From Chloroflexota bacterium (GTDB lineage Bacteria; Chloroflexota; JAJPGV01), in the NCBI GenBank assembly GCA_021325635.1, contig JAJPGV010000039.1, forward strand, positions 32,156 to 96,155: a stretch of 64,000 bases of DNA, given 5' to 3'. Position numbers and translations under genes: made by a program. Positions 55,317 to 64,000 of this stretch are shown here, one piece after another. Position 1 is the stretch's first letter; every line of letters begins with the position of its first letter. The notes under the pieces were generated by a model. The model searched no databases and had not been told where the DNA came from. It saw only the letters and a list, made by a program, of their open reading frames with translations.

Positions 55317-55937
55317 TTAGGTTCGAGGCTGTCGATCTGCCGGGCCCGCACCGGTGCTTTGACGCTCATCCGGATTGCGTCGAGCCACCTTGACCGTGGA
55401 CGGCCGAAGGACCTCCTCGTACAAGCGGTAACCCGGCTGCAGCTCCTCGACAACGACGTCTTCGCCAAGCTCGTCCTCCGGCTCCTGCCGGCCTGCTGCC
55501 TGGTGCAGGCCGGGATCGAAGCGCTGCCCCACCGTGTCAATAGCCGATAGGCCCTCGCGTTCGAGCGTGGAACGGAACTGCCGCTCGATCAGCCGCATCC
55601 CCTGGACCCAGCTCTGCTGACGTACGTCCTCGGGCAGCACCCGCAGGGCGCGCTCCAAGTTATCCAGCACCGGCAGCAATGCCTTGATGAGCCGCGCGTT
55701 GAGGCGCTTCATGGTCTGCTCTCGTTCCCGTTCACTGCGCCGGCGGTAGTTCTGAAACTCGGCGGCAGCTCGCTGCCACTGTTCGAGGTAGTCCGCCGCT
55801 CGGGCTCGCTCAGCCTCGAGTTCAGCCCGCAGATCCTCCTGCGACTCGCCCAAGGGCCGCTCGGCCGGCTGCTGCTCATCGGTCATGTCCGGCGCGTGGG
55901 GCACGGGGCGCTGGGGTGCGGGATCCTCGTTAGTCAT
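55317..55937 (-). CDS. grpE: GrpE nucleotide exchange factor
   Basis: A 206-residue full-length GrpE. The long N-terminal helix (DLRAELEAERARAADYLEQWQRAAAEFQNYRRRSEREREQTMKRLN) holds the conserved FxNYRRR motif; the beta domain ends GQRFDPGLHQAAG...VVVEELQPGYRLYEEVLRPSTVKVA. It releases ADP from DnaK. The tail is Arg/Pro/Gly-rich. ATG 55937 is preferred; a GTG at 55940 adds one residue. No DnaK or DnaJ gene is in the window. This is the second GrpE here. Confidence 0.95.
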   Translation of the reverse strand: MTNEDPAPQRPVPHAPDMTDEQQPAERPLGESQEDLRAELEAERARAADYLEQWQRAAAEFQNYRRRSEREREQTMKRLNARLIKALLPVLDNLERALRVLPEDVRQQSWVQGMRLIERQFRSTLEREGLSAIDTVGQRFDPGLHQAAGRQEPEDELGEDVVVEELQPGYRLYEEVLRPSTVKVARRNPDERQSTGAGPADRQPRT

Positions 55938-56105
55938 CACACTCCTGCATGGCAGCCCTGCATTAGTCGTGCCCGGAGCGTCACCTGCTCACCCTTCAGG
56001 TGCAGAACCAACGCAACGCCAGCGCCGCTCTAATGCCTTGCCCGGCGGGACCCATCATCGCATTGCCCAGGTCCAAGGTGGTCCGCTTTGTGCTGCCCGG
56101 CCCGC

Positions 56106-56558
56106 ATGAACCCACTGGGCGCCATGGCCTGTGCAGCAGGCAAAGGGCTGTTCGCGGGAGTAGCGGGCACCGCGGCCATGACCGCCTCGAGCACGATTGA
56201 GATGAAGCTGCGCGGCCGTCCGGCCAGCACGACTCCGGCGGTGGCCGCCTGCAAGGTCCTGGGCATCGAGCTTGCCGAGGAACAGCAGAAAGCCGGTTTT
56301 GCCAATGCGGTGCACTGGCTGTACGGCACCGCCTGGGGCAGCATGCGAGGTTACCTGGCCCTGGCGCAGCTGCCCCCGCTCGGCGCCGCCGCGGCCTTCT
56401 TCGCCACTGTTTGGGGCACCGAGCTGGCCATGCTGCCCAAGCTCGGCGTGACCCCTCCGGTATCTCAGTGGGGAACCACCGAAATAGCCGTCGACGCCTT
56501 CCACCACGCGGTCTACGCAGCAGCCACGAGCTGCGCTTACATGTTGCTGGAGCAGTGA
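56106..56558 (+). CDS. Small membrane protein, unknown
   Basis: A 150-residue protein with about three or four hydrophobic segments (AGKGLFAGVAGTAAMTASSTIEM, ANAVHWLYGTAWGSMRGYLALA, LGAAAAFFATVWGTELAML and VDAFHHAVYAAATSCAYML). A His-rich FHHAVY segment precedes the last helix. Such proteins often lack an assigned function. ATG 56106 has no clear ribosome binding site. Its stop overlaps the GTG of the next gene, so the two are probably coupled. Confidence 0.7.
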   Translation: MNPLGAMACAAGKGLFAGVAGTAAMTASSTIEMKLRGRPASTTPAVAACKVLGIELAEEQQKAGFANAVHWLYGTAWGSMRGYLALAQLPPLGAAAAFFATVWGTELAMLPKLGVTPPVSQWGTTEIAVDAFHHAVYAAATSCAYMLLEQ

Positions 56559-57124
56559 AAGCCTCGTCCGAGCTGGAGACGATGCGCCGGCTCCGCGGGA
56601 CCATACTGCCCCGACTGGAGATCGCCGACTCGCTGGTCTATGCCCTGGTCAGCATCGTCTTTCTGGCCGCGGCGGTAGGCATGCTGGTGTTCACGGTCGT
56701 CTCCTTCCCGAGGAACCTGGCGGCTGACGGCTTTCCCATCGCCATCATCTCCACCGTCAACGACCTGCTGCTGGTCATGATCATCATGGAGGTGCTGCGC
56801 ACCCTCCTGTCGTACCTCGATCAAAAGGCCAGCTCCCTGCAGCCTTTCCTGTTCATCGCCGCCATCAGTGGAACCCGGCGCATCCTGGCCATCGGCGCAC
56901 AGATGAGCGTCGCCGGAGATACCATCACGCCCGAGCGGTTTCAGCAGGCGATGGTCGATCTCGGCGTCAACGCCGGCGCGATCCTGGCCATCGCGCTGGC
57001 GCTGTTTCTCCTCGGACGTCATGCCGAGATAGGGCCGCCCGCCTTTCCGACGGATAACCACGACAGCCCTCCCGAGCCTGCATCCGTCATTCGCGAGCCG
57101 GTGTCCGCGAGCCAATCCGATTAG
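56555..57124 (+). CDS. PsiE-like membrane protein
   Basis: A 189-residue protein with four predicted transmembrane segments: LVYALVSIVFLAAAVGMLVFTVV, STVNDLLLVMIIMEVLRTLL, FLFIAAISGTRRILAIGA and AGAILAIALALFLLG. The segment LQPFLFIAAISGTRRIL resembles the phosphate-starvation-inducible PsiE family. GTG 56555 overlaps the upstream stop; the ATG at 56582 is a possible alternative. Function unknown. Confidence 0.7.
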   Translation: MKASSELETMRRLRGTILPRLEIADSLVYALVSIVFLAAAVGMLVFTVVSFPRNLAADGFPIAIISTVNDLLLVMIIMEVLRTLLSYLDQKASSLQPFLFIAAISGTRRILAIGAQMSVAGDTITPERFQQAMVDLGVNAGAILAIALALFLLGRHAEIGPPAFPTDNHDSPPEPASVIREPVSASQSD

Positions 57125-57255
57125 GATTCCGCCTGACAGGACAGCCAGCGGTGCGCCCTGGCCTTGTCCGGCACGACGATTCACCACGTCCGACCCACGT
57201 CTAACGGGCCTCAAACAGCCATCCAACACTGGTCTGCCTAGGCTTCGGGAGGACG

Positions 57256-57717
57256 ATGGCCCTTCGAACCAGGAAGCGGAGCTTCTCGCGCCGTCTGGCC
57301 GGCGACATTGTCGACCTTTCCTGGCGCGTCCCGGTGCGAAATGCTGCCGTAGCCGCCCTGCTGGATCGACCGTGGGAGCCGCAAGCCGCCGTCCGCACCC
57401 TGATCGAGAGCTGGCCGGTGCTGGCCATCCCAGAAGTCGCCGCGGAGGTGGACCACGAGGTCTTGCGGCGAGAGCCAAGCTTCCCGGAAAGGCCCACCTC
57501 GCAATTCCTGCTCGAAGCGCTGCGCCACGAGCCGGTCCGGCTGGGCGGACTGCTCATGCGCGCCACCGACTACGTCGCGCAGCTGCACCTTCGCTCGCTC
57601 CAGACCACGCTGCGGACGCTGGAGCTGCGCGAATTTGCGCAGCGGCTGATGAGGTCCGAGGCCCGCGTCGAGGAGCCTGTGTACAACCTGGCCGGCAGCT
57701 CGAAGCCTGATGCATGA
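57256..57717 (+). CDS. Hypothetical protein, family not recognised
   Basis: A 153-residue basic, helical protein with no signal peptide or membrane segment. It includes RRLAGDIVDLSWRVPVRNAAVAALLDRPWEPQ and a Leu-rich C-terminal helical half (VAQLHLRSLQTTLRTLELREFAQRLMRSE). GGGAGGACG precedes the ATG, so the gene looks real. No domain is recognised. Confidence 0.55.
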   Translation: MALRTRKRSFSRRLAGDIVDLSWRVPVRNAAVAALLDRPWEPQAAVRTLIESWPVLAIPEVAAEVDHEVLRREPSFPERPTSQFLLEALRHEPVRLGGLLMRATDYVAQLHLRSLQTTLRTLELREFAQRLMRSEARVEEPVYNLAGSSKPDA

Positions 57718-57837
57718 GCACGGCCGCCCCTCCAGCTCGGCCAGAGTCTTGCTTATAGACGGAAAACACGCTCTGAGAATGCCCATCTTCGGTCTGCATC
57801 CGCCGCGCCAATTCCCATCGTGACGAGGAGTTCAGCC

Positions 57838-58692
57838 ATGCAACCCTCCAGCCGGCAGCCGACGCTGTCCTTACGCCAGCGGTACTACTGGCGGGTGCTT
57901 CTCCTGGGCATCATCCTGTACTACATCGCCAACCGGGCCTTGCGCGCATCAGGCAACATCAACCTCGTCCCCACCGTGCTCCTGCTCGGCAGCTTCCTGG
58001 TACCGGTGGCCTTCGTAGTGTTCATTGCCGAGAACGAAACCCACGACCTGCGGGGCTTCGGCGACGTGGCCCTGGCGTTTCTGTTCGGAGGCGTCCTGGG
58101 GACCGCCACCGCCACGCTCCTGGAGGTGGAATTCGTTCGCACGCTTTCGCTTGGCACGCTGTTCCTCGTCGCGCTATCCGAAGAATTCGCCAAGCTGCTG
58201 GGCATCGTGTGGCTGTTGCGGCGGCAGGAGTACCTGAGCGAGGCGCACGGCTTGGTGTTCGGGGCAGCCGCGGGCATGGGCTTCGCGGCCTTCGAAAGCA
58301 TGGGCTACGGGCTCACTTTCTTCCTGCTGTCCCGCGGCAACCTGGACGTTGTTGGGTCGGTGCTGCTGACGCGCGGCCTGCTCTCACCGTTCGGCCACGG
58401 CACCTGGACCGCGCTCGTCGCCTCGACCATGTGGCGCGAGCGCGCCGAGGGCCGCTCGATCGTTGGCCTGCCAGTGCTCGGCGCATTTCTCACCGCTGTG
58501 ATTCTGCACACCGCGTGGGACTTCTTTGCTTCGGTGCCGCTCATGGGCGTCGTCGTTCCCGGCCTGGACGTGCAGATCTCCCTGCTCATCGTGGGGGCGA
58601 TAGGGCTGGCGCTGCTGTACCTGCGCATGCGGGAGTCGAACCAGCAGTCGAGCACCATCAATCTGACCACGCCTTGGCCGGCACACAGCTGA
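57838..58692 (+). CDS. PrsW-family intramembrane metalloprotease
   Basis: A 284-residue protein with about eight transmembrane segments. The PrsW motifs are SEEFAKLLGI (EExxK), GFAAFESMGY (FExxxY), GHGTWTAL and LHTAWDFF. In Bacillus, PrsW cleaves an anti-sigma factor. ATG 57838 has GAGGAG 8 bases upstream. It overlaps the 5' end of the following APC permease frame. It may process a membrane-bound regulator; none is visible nearby. Confidence 0.9.
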   Translation: MQPSSRQPTLSLRQRYYWRVLLLGIILYYIANRALRASGNINLVPTVLLLGSFLVPVAFVVFIAENETHDLRGFGDVALAFLFGGVLGTATATLLEVEFVRTLSLGTLFLVALSEEFAKLLGIVWLLRRQEYLSEAHGLVFGAAAGMGFAAFESMGYGLTFFLLSRGNLDVVGSVLLTRGLLSPFGHGTWTALVASTMWRERAEGRSIVGLPVLGAFLTAVILHTAWDFFASVPLMGVVVPGLDVQISLLIVGAIGLALLYLRMRESNQQSSTINLTTPWPAHS

Positions 58693-60884
58693 GCTCGTCC
58701 GGGCCGGCAGGCGGAGACGGCTCCGCCCCGACGGCCGTCATCAGTCCCTCAGAGGAGCTTCCCGCACCGGACGAAGGCGAGCTCGCGACACTGCGGCAGA
58801 TCGGGCGGCGCTGGGCCAGCGTCCTGATAGACGACCCGGAGAGATTCACGCGTCTGCCCGTGAACCCAGCCCTGGGCCGGTTCAGCCTGGAGCCGGCACC
58901 TACGCGCTTCGGACGCTTTGCCCGCATCCTGATGTTCCGGCCCGGCGAGCGAGGAGAGCTGGTGGCCACCGAGCAGGCGACCGAGGAGTCCACGCGGTCC
59001 GGGCGCGCCTTGGCCGCGCTGAAGCGAGCCATCGTCGGTCCGCCCCTGGCCAGCAGCGCGGTCGTCCAAGAGCGCATGCGCAAGCTCGTCGCGCTGGCCG
59101 TCCTGTCGTCCGACGTACTGTCGTCGGTGGCCTACGGACCAGAGGCCATGCTGACAGCGCTGGTCGCGGCAGGCAGCGGCGCGTTGAGCCTATCGTTGCC
59201 GCTTGGCGGCGCCCTGGTGCTGCTCATGATCGCCGTCGGCATGTCGTACCGCCAAACCATCCGGGCGTATCCCAACGGCGCCGGGTCGTACATCGTGGCC
59301 AGCGACAACCTAGGCGAGGTGCCAGGGCTGTGCGCGGCCATCGGCCTGATGTTCGACTACGTCTTGACCGTCTCGGTGTCCATAGCCGCCGGCGTGGCGG
59401 CAATCACCTCAGCCCTGCCGGAATGGCGCCCATTGGCAGTGCCGATGGGGCTGCTGGTGATCGCCGTGCTGCTCGCCGGCAACCTGCGTGGCGTGCGGCA
59501 GGCAGGGAACCTGTTCGCGGCTCCGAGCTACGCCTTCATGCTCGCGATGTACGTGCTGATTGCCGTCGCCTTGGCCCAGGCGGCGCAGCGCGGTTTCAGC
59601 CCGGTTCCACCACCGCCGATAGCCCCAACCGAAGCGCTCAGCGCGATGCTGATACTGCGCGCATTCGCCTCGGGCGCCAGCTCCATGACCGGCATTGAGG
59701 CAGTGTCCAACGCCATTCCGGCCTTCCATCCTCCCGAATGGCGCAACGCCCGAACCACGCTGAGCTGGATGGTGGTGCTGCTGGTGACCATGTTCTCGGG
59801 TCTGACGCTGTCCATTCACCTGAACGGACTCGTTCCGTCCGCGGACGAGACGGTGCTGTCGCAGCTGGCCCACCGAACGTTCGGGCCTGGCCCGCTGTAC
59901 GGCTACGTGCAGGCCACGACCGCGGTCATCCTGCTCCTCGCAGCCAATACCGCCTTCAATGATTTCCCGCGGCTGCTGTACTACATGGCGCGTCAGCAGC
60001 ACGCCCCCCGCATCTTCCTGCGGATGGGCGACCGGCTGGCCTTCAGCAACGGCATTCTCATGCTGGCCGTCACCGCCGCGGCCATCTTCACGATCTTCAA
60101 GGGACAAACGGAGTCGTTGATTCCACTGTACGCCGTGGGCGTCTTCCTGGCGTTCACGCTGTCCCAGGTGGGGATGGTGGTGCACTGGTGGCGCCGTCGC
60201 CAGGAGCACTGGCGGCTGAGCCTGTTCTTCAATGCGCTGGGCGGCGGCCTTTCGGCGGTGGTGCTGCTCACCGCGGCGGTGACCAAGTTCACCGAAGGGG
60301 CCTGGATCGTGGTCATCGGCATCCCACTGCTGGTATGGACGTGTTTGCGCATACGCGACCATTACCGGCGCATTCAGCGGGTGACGGCGCTGCACGAGGT
60401 CGTGGACGTTGCGGGCAAGGGGATCGTTCCGGCTCGTCCCAACGTGGCCCGGCGCGAGCTCGAAGAGAGCCCCGACGAGATCCGCCATCTGCTGGTGACG
60501 CCGATTGCGCAGATGAACCTGCCTGCCCTTCGCGCGCTGGCTTACGCGGCCTCCCTGGGGCAGCCGGTCCTGGCGGTGCATTTGAGCCCGGAAGAGGAAG
60601 AAGCCCGGCGCTTCCGACGCCAGTGGCAGATCTGGGGCAACCATCTTCCGCTGGAGGTCCTGGTCTCGCCCTACCGAGCGGTAGTGCCCCCGCTCGTCCA
60701 CTACCTTCGAGCGCTTCGCGCGCAGCGGCCGAACCTGGTCCTCACGGTCATCATCCCCGAGATCGTGGTGCGGAGCTTCTGGCAAAGGCTGCTTCACAGC
60801 CAGCTGGGCGACCGTCTGCGCCGGACGCTGCGCCTGCAGCGCGCCACCGTCGTGACAACGGTGCCCTTCCATCTGCCTGAGTGA
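58674..60884 (+). CDS. APC-superfamily permease with cytoplasmic C-terminal domain
   Basis: A protein of up to 736 residues with about twelve transmembrane helices from about 145 to 560 (for example KLVALAVLSSDVLSSVAYGPEAML and YPNGAGSYIVASDNLG). The later part, about 165 residues, begins near LLVTPIAQMNLPALRALAYAASLGQPVLAVHL and looks USP-like, as in KUP-like amino-acid and potassium permeases. The start is uncertain: TTG 58674 overlaps the PrsW gene, GTG 58860 and ATG 58932 are alternatives. The N-terminal 110 residues are family-unlike. The substrate is unknown. Confidence 0.8.
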   Translation: MAGTQLSSSGPAGGDGSAPTAVISPSEELPAPDEGELATLRQIGRRWASVLIDDPERFTRLPVNPALGRFSLEPAPTRFGRFARILMFRPGERGELVATEQATEESTRSGRALAALKRAIVGPPLASSAVVQERMRKLVALAVLSSDVLSSVAYGPEAMLTALVAAGSGALSLSLPLGGALVLLMIAVGMSYRQTIRAYPNGAGSYIVASDNLGEVPGLCAAIGLMFDYVLTVSVSIAAGVAAITSALPEWRPLAVPMGLLVIAVLLAGNLRGVRQAGNLFAAPSYAFMLAMYVLIAVALAQAAQRGFSPVPPPPIAPTEALSAMLILRAFASGASSMTGIEAVSNAIPAFHPPEWRNARTTLSWMVVLLVTMFSGLTLSIHLNGLVPSADETVLSQLAHRTFGPGPLYGYVQATTAVILLLAANTAFNDFPRLLYYMARQQHAPRIFLRMGDRLAFSNGILMLAVTAAAIFTIFKGQTESLIPLYAVGVFLAFTLSQVGMVVHWWRRRQEHWRLSLFFNALGGGLSAVVLLTAAVTKFTEGAWIVVIGIPLLVWTCLRIRDHYRRIQRVTALHEVVDVAGKGIVPARPNVARRELEESPDEIRHLLVTPIAQMNLPALRALAYAASLGQPVLAVHLSPEEEEARRFRRQWQIWGNHLPLEVLVSPYRAVVPPLVHYLRALRAQRPNLVLTVIIPEIVVRSFWQRLLHSQLGDRLRRTLRLQRATVVTTVPFHLPE

Positions 60885-60972
60885 AGGAGCAGCGGGACCG
60901 AGCAGGTTCTAACACTCCTCCGATGCGGCGCCCACGGCGCTCTTACGTTCCCGGTGTCAGAGTTCGTGACAA

Positions 60973-62124
60973 ATGAACGACGGATTGACGATCGCACGAA
61001 TCGCCGGCATTCCAATCAAGATCCACCCCAGCTGGCTGCTGGCGGTTGGACTCATCGTATGGTCTCTGGCCGCGGCAGTGTTCCCGGCGATCTATCCGGG
61101 ATGGTCGACCGCCACATACTGGGCGGTAGCGGCGGTCACGGCCATTCTGTTCTTCGGCTCGGTTGTGCTGCACGAGCTTACGCACTCGTTCATCGCTCGG
61201 GCGCGGGGCCTGCCGGTGCGCGACATTTCGCTGTTCGTCTTCGGTGGCGTATCGACCATCAGCGGCGAAGCGGAGAGTCCCGGCGACGAGTTCTGGACGG
61301 CGATCGTTGGCCCGCTGACCAGCTTCGTCCTGGCGGCCGTATTCTTCGGGCTGTCCTTCCTTCCGCCGGGCGACTCCCCGGTCGCGGCCGCGCTGCAATA
61401 CCTGGCGGTGATCAACCTGCTGCTCGGCTTGTTCAACCTGGTTCCGGGCTTCCCGCTGGACGGCGGCAGAGTGCTGCGAGCAGCCGTATGGAAGATCACG
61501 GGCAGCCTGCTCAAGGCGACACGCATCGCCGTCGCGGCTGGTGAGGTGGTGGGCTTCGCCATCGTGCTGTGGGGCATTTACCAGGCGTTCAGCGGCAACT
61601 TCCTGGGCGGCATATGGCTCGTCTTCATGGGCTGGTTCCTGACCAACGCGGCCGAGCAAAGCGGCGCGCAGGTCGTCGTCGGCAGCCGCCTGCGAGGCCT
61701 CCGGGTAGGGCAGCTCATGGATACCGACCGCGTGGCCGTCGACGCCCGAACGCCGATCGCGGATTTCGTGGATGGATTCCTGCTCGACGGCAACCTGCGC
61801 TTCGTGCCGGTGCTGTGCGACGGCAAGCTATGCGGCATCCTCACGCTGCACGACGTGCGTCGGGTCCCGCGCAGCCAATGGCCCGAGGTGAACGTGGGCC
61901 AGGTCATGGAAGCGCGCGACGGTTTGGCCACGGTGACTCCCGACGACAGCGTAGAGGGGGCGCTGCGGCTGCTGGCGGAGCGCGATCTGCCGCTCCTGCC
62001 GGTGGTAGCCGGAGACGACTTCAAAGGCATCATCTCGCGTCCCAGGCTGCTCTCCTATTTGCGGAACCGGGAAGCTTTGGGCCTGGACCAGCACGGCGAC
62101 TTCCCCCACTCGGCCGCCGCCTGA
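60973..62124 (+). CDS. Site-2 protease (M50 family) with C-terminal CBS domains
   Basis: A 383-residue protein with HELTH at residues 67-71, NLVPGFPLDGGRVLRAAV for the third ligand region and about six transmembrane helices. Two CBS domains occupy about 245-360 (GQLMDTDRVAVDARTPIADF, then GQVMEARDGLATVTPDDSVEGALRLL). It is a paralogue of the protease at 13205-14353. Ribosome binding is weak. It follows the APC permease by 88 bases. Confidence 0.9.
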   Translation: MNDGLTIARIAGIPIKIHPSWLLAVGLIVWSLAAAVFPAIYPGWSTATYWAVAAVTAILFFGSVVLHELTHSFIARARGLPVRDISLFVFGGVSTISGEAESPGDEFWTAIVGPLTSFVLAAVFFGLSFLPPGDSPVAAALQYLAVINLLLGLFNLVPGFPLDGGRVLRAAVWKITGSLLKATRIAVAAGEVVGFAIVLWGIYQAFSGNFLGGIWLVFMGWFLTNAAEQSGAQVVVGSRLRGLRVGQLMDTDRVAVDARTPIADFVDGFLLDGNLRFVPVLCDGKLCGILTLHDVRRVPRSQWPEVNVGQVMEARDGLATVTPDDSVEGALRLLAERDLPLLPVVAGDDFKGIISRPRLLSYLRNREALGLDQHGDFPHSAAA

Positions 62125-62170
62125 CCGTCCGCCTCGCCCCACGTCAGCGCGCAGGCGGCCAGGTCTACGC

Positions 62171-62782
62171 TTGGCGGCCCTGAGCCCTTCGACGCCGCAG
62201 GACTTCGCCGTCACGTTCGTGGCGATCTTCGTCGCGCTCGACGTCATTGGCATCCTGCCGATGTACATCGCCATGACGCGGGATCTGCCTCATCCCGACG
62301 CCACCGACGTGCTCAACAAGTCCCTGCTAGTCGCGTTTCTGGTAGCAGCCGTGTTCTCGGTCGCGGGCGCTCCGCTGCTGCGCTACCTCGGCATCACCAT
62401 CGCCGACTTCCAGATCGCCGGCGGCCTGGTGCTGCTCCTGGTCTCCTTGGCTGACCTGATCGGCCGGCCCGAGGCCGCCAACCGCGCCTCCGGCTCAACC
62501 GGGATCGTCCCGCTGGCGGTGCCACTGATCACCGGGCCCGGCGTCCTGGCGACCGTCATCCTGCAGGTGACGCTGCACGGCTACGCCATCACCTTGCTGG
62601 CGCTGCTGCTGAACTATCTGATCGCCTGGCGCGTTCTGCGCAGCTACCGGCAGGTCACCCGCGTCCTCGGTCGGGACGGTACCGTGGTGGTATCCAAGAT
62701 CGCCGCGTTGCTGCTGGCGGCCATCGCCGTGGCGATGATCCGCAACGGCATCTTCTCCGCCATCCGAGCGTCGTTCGGCTGA
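62171..62782 (+). CDS. MarC-family integral membrane protein
   Basis: A 203-residue protein with about six transmembrane helices. The segments FVAIFVALDVIGILPMYIAMT and PLAVPLITGPGVLATVIL are MarC (UPF0056) signatures. Despite the name, no drug-resistance role is established. Start is TTG 62171, preceded by a weak AGG; it lies 46 bases after the M50 protease. It converges with clpB. Confidence 0.9.
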   Translation: MAALSPSTPQDFAVTFVAIFVALDVIGILPMYIAMTRDLPHPDATDVLNKSLLVAFLVAAVFSVAGAPLLRYLGITIADFQIAGGLVLLLVSLADLIGRPEAANRASGSTGIVPLAVPLITGPGVLATVILQVTLHGYAITLLALLLNYLIAWRVLRSYRQVTRVLGRDGTVVVSKIAALLLAAIAVAMIRNGIFSAIRASFG

Positions 62783-62795
62783 AAGCGGGAGCAAG

Positions 62796-64000
<1,205 letters not shown>

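Overview
The window is a 64 kb stretch of high-GC bacterial chromosome, densely coded on both strands. I see no rRNA or tRNA gene, CRISPR array, insertion sequence or phage gene. Lipoprotein signal peptides, many GTG/TTG starts and the gene mix (Ni-CO dehydrogenase, bacterial eRF1-like proteins, BON, universal-stress and Hsp20 proteins, LigD-type repair) suggest a Chloroflexota-like or other Terrabacteria lineage. That placement is an inference; no phylogenetic marker was tested.

Layout. 1-5.1 kb: edge of an ornithine cyclodeaminase-family gene, a VOC protein, an orphan Fe3+-type binding lipoprotein, a putative HExxH protein and a large Pro/Thr-repeat plus fibronectin-III surface protein. 5.5-18 kb: flavin-binding and LOG-like proteins, then a stress block with BON proteins, two tandem universal stress proteins, an orphan FlbD-like protein and an acyl carrier protein, a triple-cupredoxin protein, an eRF1-like protein, an M50-CBS protease, Hsp20 and a Lon-type protease. 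18.2-26 kb: a tightly coupled energy operon, cooF-cooS-cooC, an FAD/NAD oxidoreductase and pntAA-pntAB-pntB. 26-33.4 kb: small unknown genes, a WD40 lipoprotein, a DUF2249 / oxidase-I-like / DUF59 / NnrS-like operon with a Crp-family regulator, and a second orphan binding lipoprotein preceded by a coupled 30-codon ORF. 33.8-37.8 kb: DUF1003, NRAMP-like transporter, lipoprotein and two acetyltransferases. 37.9-40.6 kb: a BON-groES-groEL operon. 40.7-45.7 kb: a split LigD operon (phosphoesterase, ligase, polymerase as three coupled genes), then Fpg and an LMF1-like membrane protein. 46-57.7 kb: phosphoribosyltransferase plus hydrolase, Hsp20-GrpE-unknown-GreA, a second triple-BON protein, a frameshifted thioredoxin-reductase-like gene, an Hsp20/sigma factor/eRF1-like/glutaredoxin-PDZ operon, a second GrpE and small membrane proteins. 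57.8-64 kb: PrsW, APC permease, a second M50-CBS protease, MarC and the C-terminal half of ClpB.

How they work together. Most of the window reads as a survival and proteostasis island: chaperones, proteases, BON and USP proteins, redox proteins and repair enzymes. Inside it sits a CO-oxidation unit whose gene order suggests electron flow from CO to ferredoxin, NADH and NADPH. The best candidates for something undescribed are the sigma/eRF1-like/glutaredoxin-PDZ operon (52.3-55.3 kb) and the CODH-oxidoreductase-transhydrogenase operon, whose ferredoxin carries a His-rich tail. Two genes carry apparent single-base frameshifts (BON at 9.4-9.8 kb, reductase at 50.9-52.2 kb); both could be real or sequencing errors.
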